Shown here piece by piece: positions 55,779 to 63,760 of a stretch of 63,760 nt of DNA. The notes under the pieces were generated by a model. It made no database searches and had not been told where the DNA came from. It worked only from the letters and a program-made list of their open reading frames with translations. The DNA comes from Sphaeroforma sirkka (lineage: Eukaryota; Opisthokonta; Ichthyosporea; Ichthyophonida). A program made the translations under genes and the position numbers. Numbering within the stretch: position 1 is the stretch's first letter; each line of letters starts with the position of its first letter. The DNA lies in NCBI GenBank assembly GCA_001586965.3, contig LUCW03001924.1:5001-68760 (forward strand), given 5' to 3'.

Positions 55779-57008
55779 CTACGGTGGCTTTGCTCTCATG
55801 TTCATACAGATTTGGTTTATGACCTGTTCCGCCGGATATACCCTCAGCTGATTATGGTTGTCACGGAGATAGTCAATTGTGGTCTTTGCTGCCTTAAAAT
55901 GTATGAGTACCTTATAGAACCAACGTACCATCCACGACTCATCTAGCCTTGAGACGTGGGCGTTCTTCAGTGCTTCTTCTAACGCCCCTCGTGTGTCTCT
56001 ATCGGCTGTGCTGCTTAATTGATAACGGTCTAAAGGCCAATCGGGCCATGTCCGTGGCTCCGGAGCTCTATTCTTCCTGATAGCTTCCAATTGAGTATTC
56101 AACGCTCCTTTCAGTGTATCGATCGTGAACGTTAGTAATGTACATCTTGGGACATCGTAGTTTCCCTGTACTCGACAAAGTTCATCCACAAAGAAAGATA
56201 TATTCCCTTCGAGGCGTTGACACATGGCTCGGCGATGCTCGTTCCACTGTGCTGGTGTCATGATCGGCTCTCTAGCCTGTTCGTCTTTGTGCGGTCGTTT
56301 TCTGCTGCCATGAATATTACCGTCGTCGACGTCACTAGACTTGCGCTTACCGTCGTCGACGTAACTAGCCTTGCAAATATCCTGCATCGATCGCGCGAAG
56401 TCTCGGTGCTGTCCGCTGAGATCCCATCGTCTACGTAGTTGTTCTCGTTCGGCTTCCTTACGATAATCCCCATGTGGGTCGCTCAAATATTGCTCTAGCT
56501 GTCGGCCCCTGATTCCGTCAGATTTTTGCTGACGAGTGCCCGTGGCCCACCCTGACATATTGCTATGCCGTTGGACTGGTCGCTCATCCCCGTTGCCTGC
56601 GAGGGAATTCTGACTTGCACTGGTGAAACTCTTCGATCGAGTTCGCTTTCGAGTGAAATCTCGTTCAGGTGCTCGGTGAAAAGACTGCCATGAATATGGT
56701 CTATCACCCGCTGAATGAATGCCCGAGGTACCTCGGACGTTGGCTACCCTGTGCCGCTCAGCTGCTGGTTCAGCAGACTTTAAACGACTAGTATGCCTAA
56801 TCACAAATTGCACCTCACTGTCTTCTGGATCTGCTCTCCCTCTTGCCGAAAAGCGAGACCCGTGCCCCAACTGATGTTGCTTGCTTGCTGCCTGGCGCAT
56901 GTCTTGGTCTGACTGTTCATATCGCGGTTGTTCATCTCTTTGACGCGATGCTACTGTCTGGCGCGAAGAAGCTGTGCCTCCTTGGTGGGTCTGCTCGAAA
57001 TCTGACAA
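55779..57008 (-). CDS. gag: Element G Gag
   Basis: 409 codons in one frame from MSDFEQTHQGG. The first 230 residues are Arg/Gln/Ser-rich and probably disordered. The C-terminal 170 residues are mostly helical (MTPAQWNEHRRAMCQRLEGN, SWMVRWFYKVLIHFKAAKTT) and are likely the capsid-like part. The stop at 55779 comes in mid-domain; the next piece in another frame looks like its continuation. Assignment as gag rests on position upstream of the protease. Confidence 0.6.
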   Translation of the reverse strand: MSDFEQTHQGGTASSRQTVASRQRDEQPRYEQSDQDMRQAASKQHQLGHGSRFSARGRADPEDSEVQFVIRHTSRLKSAEPAAERHRVANVRGTSGIHSAGDRPYSWQSFHRAPERDFTRKRTRSKSFTSASQNSLAGNGDERPVQRHSNMSGWATGTRQQKSDGIRGRQLEQYLSDPHGDYRKEAEREQLRRRWDLSGQHRDFARSMQDICKASYVDDGKRKSSDVDDGNIHGSRKRPHKDEQAREPIMTPAQWNEHRRAMCQRLEGNISFFVDELCRVQGNYDVPRCTLLTFTIDTLKGALNTQLEAIRKNRAPEPRTWPDWPLDRYQLSSTADRDTRGALEEALKNAHVSRLDESWMVRWFYKVLIHFKAAKTTIDYLRDNHNQLRVYPAEQVINQICMNMRAKPP

Positions 57009-59304
57009 GGATCTCTGGGTTGCTTTGCCGTCGCGACGAGTACGTCGAGGGCTGCGGGTGCTGGACGCATAGGCATCTTGATGTTAAGACTTCGATGTAT
57101 GGCTTTGTGTTGTTGATGAATAGTTGGTCCAGATTGAAGGTGTGTCGGCTATTATATAATAGTTGAACTCAGCTATTCGTGTTACACACTTTCTTCCGCC
57201 GACCTCCTCTCGTGATACCAAATAGCTAATTATCATTGAATCATGTTGATGTCTACGAGGTCTGCTTACGGGTCCCCGAAAACTGGTTGCGCTCGAATAC
57301 ACCTTGCTCCTTAATGATTGCTAATCATTTGTTTGGTTTAGTTTTGTAAATGAGTACTCGTTTTGCTCTCCTTTGCTCTGCCTATAGGAGAAATTAAGAG
57401 TTGCTGATAGACTCGAAGCGTGTTCAATGATCAACCGCCTGTCGTGTTCTAGCGTTCTGAATGCTCCTTCAATCCAACCTTCGGACCACTGTACTCCAAC
57501 CTAAAATCAAACCCGAGGCCTGGAGCCAGGAAGTTCTGGTCAAGGTTCACAAGTATAACCTTGAAGCCCAAGGTAATTACATCGGTTTTGAAGTTGGAAA
57601 ACCAAAAAACAAATTCCCTATTCAAACCAACTTGAGTGTACTGCTGCACGATGCCTGATAAGTCCTGTCTACTCTTGCAGGTACTATTTCTTCTGTTCCT
57701 TGCAAGAGTCCGCTGCATCTTGACGATTCGCCTTATACGTCGGCGATAACGTTCTCGTTCTGCTTAGTTTTCACCAACAATCATTCAACCGTACCATGCT
57801 ACTTGCTGGTCCTACGGCTAATTCACTTACGTTGACTTCCTTCTCTCTGGAATGAAAATTCAAGTATATATATATATTTATTTATATACACATATATGAA
57901 AATATATTCTAGCTTGTAACGTCGGTAAATACGTCTGCTAGTTGTATGTTGGTCGTGGGTTCGATACTCTCAGTGATATATAATTTCTTTCTATGCTTTC
58001 GTGACTATCGAAGTTCGCGCATGCAACGATGGCCAAACATTCGACTCGGAGATATCTTCGAAAAATCGATCTTCTAACCATGCCAGTCTTTTCGTCTAGC
58101 CAATTGATTACCAAAACTTGCTTCAGTAGTTGATATTTGTTGAAAATACGAGTTGAAATCGCATTCTTTCTGTCTCAGTTTCTCCCAAACTGTGCCTAGC
58201 TCCTCTTCTGCATTGCTACCTGTCTCACGCGCGCTTAATTCACTCGTTTCCATTCTACGTCGCCTGATACTGTCGATTCTAAATTGCTACCTGCTTTTCT
58301 TGATCACCTCTATCTACTCCACACCTATGAAAATTTGCCATATCGACCTTCTCTACGCCAAATTACGTTCTTTTATACCCCTAACTGCGATACTGCATCA
58401 TGTTCGTGTTGTGCGGACTGACTAGGCCAGTCAAAACATTGTTCAAACGTCGTATGGGCTGCTAATTAGTCAGAGGGAGGCCTTGATTGCCAACGACGGC
58501 CTGAAAAGTCGCATTAGAATTGAAGTATCTGGATTTTCGGACCGAAGATGGATTAAAAAATTCAAAAGAAGAATGAATGGTTGTTGAAAAATGGTCCGAT
58601 AACTAATTAATCTATAAAAATATAAAAATAAAAATGCTCATCAGCTAAATAAATTGGGCACCTGTTAATTTCTGCATATATTACTAATCACTCCAATTTG
58701 CTCTAGATTTAAAATAATTTTAAAAAAAATCTGCATAATATATATATGTGTGTGTGTGTAAATCACGCAAGCGTAACAAACCGAGCAAAACAGCTATATA
58801 TATATTGAATAAAAGTAGTAGTAATCGACCGGATGGTCGGATAACTATTTATTCTAAGAAAAAAAAAGAAGAAATTAACGCTCATCAGCTAAATAAATTG
58901 GGCACCTGTTAATTTCTGCATATATTACTAATCACTCCAATTTGCTCTAGATTTAAAATAATTTTTAAAATCTGCATAATATATATATATATATATATGA
59001 AAATCACGCAAACGTATCAAACCGAGCAAAACGGACGGTGGGGGGCTTCTTTTCACTTATCTGTGCTCGGAAGACTTTGCTCCTGTCGTAATTTGCAAGC
59101 TCCTTTCGGCTATCCGGTTCTGGAAGGAGATTAACTCCTCTGTGCTCGGAGGACTTTGCTCCTGTCGTAATTTGCAAGCTCCTTTCAGCTATCCGGTTCT
59201 GAGGGAGATCAACTCCTTTAATTTGTCAATAAAATGAACTTCTCCGTCCACTATTATCCTCGAGATAAAATCGAATAATACACCTAAAGTAACTAGTCGT
59301 AAAA
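57009..59304 (-). other. Long 5' non-coding region of element G
   Basis: About 2.3 kb between 5' LTR and gag. It contains an about 150-bp block duplicated with 244-bp spacing (CTCATCAGCTAAATAAATTG at 58637 and 58881), a 2 x 80-bp repeat at 59062-59222 (GTGCTCGGAGGACTTTGCTC) and TA/TG microsatellites. No ORF was supported. A packaging or internal promoter role is possible. Confidence 0.6.
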
Positions 59305-59482
59305 TGTAGTAAACACATCAAAATACGATACTAACACCTACTGAGTCTCCTGAGGCTCAGTGCGGTGTATTTATTCTTATATTTGATTGTCTACGTGGTC
59401 TACAAATAATTCACCTCGTGTAAATTAATTGTAAACTAATTCTAACTCCACACTGATAGTGGTTTAAGGGGACTTTACTACA
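59305..59482 (-). repeat. Element G 5' LTR
   Basis: 178 bp, TGTAGTAAACACATC to GACTTTACTACA, followed by GCTT. Confidence 0.92.
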
Positions 59483-59486
59483 GCTT

Positions 59487-59894
59487 CAGCAGCTAGCGAA
59501 TTTACGACATCGACCAAACGACAACAAATAAGACACTACTATGCCACAACGCAGAAGGGAGCTGTCCCCCAGCATCGACGCCACAGTCGACACTCGACAC
59601 TCGACACTCGACACCGCTTCTGAAAGCAAAAAAAAAAATTTCAAGAAAATCTTATGAGTAAATTTACCTGCGACATTGTTATGCCTGTCCCCGTACAGAA
59701 GATTATCCACGCTCTGTCGTGAAGCCTGCACTGTACAGGATATCGTCTACTCTTCAAAAAGTCAACGTTTTCGGCAATTTCATCGAGACAACAGTCCCAA
59801 CGAGTCAACGTTATCATCAATTGTCATCGAGTCTATACTCAACAGCTCCAATTCGTCAACGTTTTCAACAAATATTCATCTGTTTGTTCAACGT
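59487..59894. other. Flank of element G and short repeats
   Basis: Contains CGACACT repeated four times (59585-59615). 59755-59895 has several TCAACGTTTTC / GTCAACGTT repeats leading into the LINE copy. No gene was seen. Confidence 0.45.
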
Positions 59895-60966
59895 TTTCTT
59901 CAAGCTGCCATTTCCACCTAAGTGTTGCATGTCGTTTCACCTGGGCGACAGCGTTGCTAGGAACACAAAGGCGGATGAAACTGGTGGAGCTTCCGCGGCG
60001 ATTTGGCTGAGATACCGATTTAGACGGAAGATATCAGAGAAAGTGGTGGCGATTGAGGACTGGTTGGGCATGCCAGTTTTTTCAATACTGATTGGGATGG
60101 GGGCTTGCCGTTAGGGAAAATTGCTCGGAAGAAGAGCCATACCGGAGTTCTGTCATCCATTTCATGAAGAGTTTTGTCCGGCATCGGGCGGCCCACCACT
60201 TTCGTCAAAAGGTGTTCGGGTACTGGCGGCTGCGGTTGGGACTGAGAAGCTGGTAGGGTCGGGCGTTTTTAGGGCTCGGTTTTGTAGGTTTGTCCACTTT
60301 TGAGCGGTAGCTGGGAGGTTCACTGCTGCTATTGGGCGCCTGTGGCCGTGGTCTTTTTGCAGACGGAGCAGGCGGCAAATCGAAAAGTGTCGGGTGTGTC
60401 ATTATCTATAGGTGCACGGGTTTGGGATTTAAGGTCCCGGAGTTTGGATTCAAGGTTGGTTGTTTTTGCACAGAGGTTAGTGAGCATTTGGTGTATGGTT
60501 GATTTCCATTGGTTATCAGTCAAAGGCTCCTTGGGAATGGGCCTATCATTGTTCGGGGTTGTTAGAGCCGGTCCCAAAATTTGATTGAGATTGGCCTGTA
60601 GAGTACTGACCTGGGCAGAGAGGTTTGTGATCGATTTTTGTATGTCCAATTTCCATTGGTCATTGGGTAAGGAGTCGTTGGGGACGAACGTCTTAATTGG
60701 GGATTCGGCCTGGCCCGACATTTTTCGCGGATGTGGGACTGTGGGGCTGTGAGAGTGTGGATCCCCAGACTCCCTACTGTATTTTATTATTTTGATTGAA
60801 AATCCAAATTTCATGTCAACGTTTTGGTGGGGTCTGTGGGTTTTTTGAAAGTGGTATTCAGTTCTACACTGGTGACCTACTTGTCACCGAGATTTACGTT
60901 TCGGAGACGAAAATTTGAATCAAAGGTCCATCGTGAAAAATAAATATGGGGAAGCGAAAAATAATA
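59895..60966 (-). pseudogene. Second LINE copy: ORF1 and 5' region
   Basis: Homologous to 46360-47210. The ORF1 start is preserved (MSGQAESPIKTFVPND, about 60722 on the minus strand), with SITNLSAQVSTLQANLNQIL and KTLHEMDDRTPVWLFFRAIF following. Frameshifts near 60270 and 60080 and a loss near 60375 break it. ORF2 is absent. It ends on the right at 60966, directly against telomere-like repeats. Confidence 0.8.
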
Positions 60967-60998
60967 TAAAAAACCCTAAACCCTAAAACCTTAAAACA
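60967..60998 (+). repeat. Telomere-like CCCTAAA/CCCTAAAA/CCTTAAAA run
   Basis: Three consecutive 7-8-bp units at the point where homology to the other LINE copy ends. Same orientation as all other occurrences. Confidence 0.8.
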
Positions 60999-61184
60999 CT
61001 GATAGTGTTCCTTATCTTGAACTTTTGCGATCTTCTATTAGCTTTCGTATAGTTCGAAGGTTCTTTAGTTGATACGAGTTGTCGCTGTAAGAGAGTATAA
61101 GAAAATGTAAGCAAGAAACTCACAAATGGTTACACAAATGAGACTTACCATAGAGACTGACGAGTACGCGCAGAATCGAATAAA

Positions 61185-61304
61185 TCAATAAAACACATAC
61201 TCGCCATCGCAGGTGTTGATGTTATGGCCAGCTTCTCCACGCTTCGAGCACGTTATAGTCTTTTTAGTATATGATTCCTGATCACATCTTTTCCGCTGCG
61301 CCAT
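61185..61304 (-). CDS. Zinc-knuckle-like mini-ORF, one Cys missing
   Basis: 39 codons, MAQRKRCDQESYTKKTITCS then KRGEAGHNINTC. The pattern matches the CX2CX4HX4C knuckle found at the C-terminus of MULE-type transposases, except that the second Cys is Arg. A GTATGT within the last codons could be a splice donor. It is probably a remnant or one exon. Confidence 0.4.
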   Translation of the reverse strand: MAQRKRCDQESYTKKTITCSKRGEAGHNINTCDGEYVFY

Positions 61305-62020
61305 TGATGTTGTGTAATTTTTGAAAAACAAAAATATAGCTTAGTTTTTGTATTTGGGTCGCAGGCGAGAGCGGCAGACTTAGTGGTCGCAGGCGAGAAT
61401 ACAAAAACTAAAAAAATTATTTAAAAAAATCAAAAACAGAATATCGAGACAGACATTTGCCGCCAAATTTGAAATCAGCGTCATGTGTTTTTGTGTGTGT
61501 GAGAAAGAGTGTGTGGCACTAAAATCATTTACAAAATAAAGACAGATATCACAGATAAGAACCAATATGCACATTCTTTGCAGGTGGAAGGTCAGTACAT
61601 TGTGGCATTTGATAGTGAATACTTGTGCATAGGCTTAAACGTCGCAGGAGACCTTCTAATTTTCATTCTAGTTAACTAGAAATCAACATAAATGCGCTGG
61701 TGTATCTGAGATGTCAAAACTAAGTGGATATGTAGTCAGGTTACGTTCGTTTTCTTATGGTTCATCTAAATTGTCAAGCTGCTAGTCCTTATAAATGTAT
61801 CTTTGAGCATAATAAAACAAAGCACACCAACTATTTACCTTGTGGATTGGAATCACAATACATGGTGACATATAAACCACCGCTTTTTCCAACGTACAAT
61901 GCAGTCCCTGGGCTGAAAAAAAATCCTTAAAGACAAAATCTACCTGAATAGCGCGAGACTAGTCATTGACTTGTATACAACTCATCTGTGTATTTGAACG
62001 GAAGTAGAAAACATCAAAAA
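61305..62020. other. Spacer, nothing recognised
   Basis: Stop-rich, with a short direct repeat GGTCGCAGGCGAGA (61358 and 61384). No gene was supported. Confidence 0.4.
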
Positions 62021-62024
62021 ATTA

Positions 62025-62027
<3 letters not shown>

Positions 62028-62076
<49 letters not shown>

Positions 62077-62173
62077 TATATATATGCATATATATATTAT
62101 ATATATATATGTGTGTGTGCTGACATACATATACACATTCATATTAACATATAATATATGTAAATATAAATAA

Positions 62174-62204
<31 letters not shown>

Positions 62205-62296
62205 CATATTATATATATGCTCATGTATATTATTTATATATAATAGTAACATATATATACATATTATACATAATATTAGCATATTATATATGCATA

Positions 62297-62340
<44 letters not shown>

Positions 62341-62404
62341 TATATACACATATATAATACACAATATGTACATAACATATATATATATATATATATGTAT
62401 ATGG

Positions 62405-62462
<58 letters not shown>

Positions 62463-62465
62463 TAT
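62028..62465. repeat. (TA)n microsatellite cluster
   Basis: Several TA tracts, the longest at about 62028-62070, 62300-62332 and 62408-62456, with TATG/CATA interruptions. Confidence 0.9.
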
Positions 62466-62711
62466 AAGTACCTAAAGAGTCTTTATATGTACTTTCAATT
62501 TTTCATTAAAATAAATTTGAGAAAAGAACTGAAACTCGAATTTAGAGAATTTGATTGGGCATTTAAAACGTACCCGTAAATCTGTATGTACATTTAGTGG
62601 CTTTCCCATGTGGGACATGTGCATTTTAGAGCATTTCCTTCTAAACCTATTATTCATATACTATAAGGCTATTAGTATGGCGTTGTACATTTTGAGTTTT
62701 GTGCATCAATC

Positions 62712-63200
62712 CTATTTTTTTTGCAATCTATGGTCGATATAGCAGTCTACACATACTGTATTCAAGGCAAACAAGCACAATATGACGTTGTTTCTCACCC
62801 CTTGGTAACTTACAAATTGCCCCTGAACATACCATTGATTGCGATGTTGTGCGTACTGCGTTGAACTTTTGCTTTCTAATATTGTATGCACCTTTGTTTC
62901 TTTTTGTCGTTCACGTGGGCTGCATTTGCTTTCGGACACGGAACGACCACGCAGTGACACCCCATCATGACAAGTCTGTAGTATATTGTCCACCACCAGC
63001 AAGTTGTACTCAGGTTTAGTTTTACTGTTATACAGATGATTACTGGTCATAACTGAGTTGGTAATGGAAAAATTGACAAAGAAGTCCAGAGTTCTTTGTT
63101 CCCAGTTTTTGTAAATATACCTTCTTATATAGACAACGTTTTACTTCGTAAGTTGTTGTTTATATCCACGGCAGCTCTTCCCTTGGTTATAGTAGTCAGA
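62712..63200 (-). pseudogene. piggyBac-like transposase C-terminal remnant
   Basis: The minus strand reads DYYNQGKSCRGYKQQLTK, stop, then YIYKNWEQRTLDFFVNFSIT and NS..LYNSK. This resembles the piggyBac-type segment in which a Gly/Asp-rich YN motif is followed by Trp, a 'ffl.D..i.Ns..lY' helix and a basic tail. The tail continues for about 70 residues without a clear C-terminal zinc finger. Weak similarity only; it could be another DDE transposase. Confidence 0.35.
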
Positions 63201-63479
63201 GTATACCATTGGGTATTGCATCGCATATCTATTGCCTGCAGTATAGCTGATAAAGAGTAGTGCCTCCACGATGTACACTACCGCATGCAGCAGCACAAAA
63301 CCCTGTATACAATGTGTCTTTAAAAGCTAGTAAGTTAAAGCTCAAGCCTTTATCCTCCTCTCGCCGATATAGTTAACATACACCTCAAGATTGACACCAG
63401 GCCCATTAGCTGCAACGGATTGAGTACACAAAACCGGATATTGTCTTTGTAATATAAACGTACTCTTTAAAAGTATGTA

Positions 63480-63760
63480 AACTCAGTTTTCCTTAAATGG
63501 TTTTTAACGGTTTTATTAATTAATACCTTTTCCATTTTACATGCTTCAGATATTTTGAACAAGGCCATTAAAAGGCTCCCCAGTAAAATACCAAATATAA
63601 AATTTGGTCTAGTTCTATTAATAGAACTATATTTACCTTCCAAAGTTTATTATATCTGAATACTTCAGTAGCGAGATGGCTCAACCTGAAATATAGGTTT
63701 CTAAGGATTCATTAGCGTTGCTTAGTTTTTTCTTTTCTTTTTCTCTAAAGATAGGAATTT
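63480..63760. repeat. Partial LTR, same family as 11716-12451
   Basis: TATTAATTAATACCTTTTCC, TTTTACATGCTTCAGAT, TACTTCAGTAGCGAGATGGC and AAAGATAGGAATTT align in order with 11790-12160. It is diverged and cut by the window end. Confidence 0.8.

Larger units (their letters stand above)
50682..59482 (-). mobile_element. Complete chromovirus-like Ty3/gypsy element G, TSD GCTT
   Basis: LTRs 50682-50862 (181 bp) and 59305-59482 (178 bp) start TGTAGTAAACACATC and end ACTACA. GCTT is at 50678-50681 and 59483-59486. Gag and pol are on the minus strand. The polypurine tract is the minus strand of 50863-50870 (GAGGGGAG), directly before the 3' LTR. The LTRs differ by a handful of substitutions and indels, so it is older than copy F. 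The 5' non-coding region is unusually long (57009-59304). Confidence 0.93.

Overview
This window is eukaryotic and AT-rich. Its few host genes have short GT-AG introns, and most of the rest is retroelement sequence, microsatellite or minisatellite. Host-like pieces include a calponin-homology plus LIM-like gene, a secreted cysteine-rich protein gene, a SET-domain fragment and a piggyBac-like remnant. This gene set would suit a unicellular opisthokont or a related protist such as an ichthyosporean, but that is only a guess.

Layout. (1) 172-14105 is a composite of a Ty3/gypsy family, here called 'family 1'. It is minus strand, arranged LTR-internal-LTR-internal-LTR, and is bounded by a CGCT duplication. 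Its left half is interrupted by a 1.5 kb non-autonomous LTR element (1145-2683) and by a 3'-truncated plus-strand family-1 copy (2815-6713). Its right half carries a solo LTR of another family (11716-12451). (2) 14686-20105 is a second family-1 remnant in permuted order around one LTR. (3) 20106-21360 holds a copia fragment and the 3' end of a LINE. (4) 24011-32381 is a three-exon gene for a small secreted protein. A complete family-1 element (24694-32354, TSD AATG) sits in its last intron, four bases before the splice acceptor AG. (5) 32500-35110 is AT-microsatellite DNA. (6) 36092-40335 is a CH + LIM-like gene, probably damaged, followed by a SET fragment and a 1.8 kb TGTA-rich minisatellite. 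(7) 44040-47210 is a LINE on the minus strand; its 5' part recurs at 59895-60966. (8) 50682-59482 is a complete chromovirus-like Ty3/gypsy element, here called 'element G' (minus strand, TSD GCTT). (9) The right end has a zinc-knuckle mini-ORF, a piggyBac-like remnant and a second copy of the LTR family seen at 11716.

The most interesting points are as follows. Both unrelated Ty3/gypsy families carry a Dam-like (N6-adenine methyltransferase-type, NPPW) domain between RNase H and integrase, as DIRS elements do. A tRNA-like unit with A box, B box and T-run lies antisense inside the family-1 gag. An identical 13-mer, AAAACCCTAAAAC (telomere-like), replaces sequence at several deletion junctions, always in the same orientation. 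Many frameshifts lie in homopolymers and may be base-calling errors, so 'pseudogene' calls in the youngest copies are provisional.
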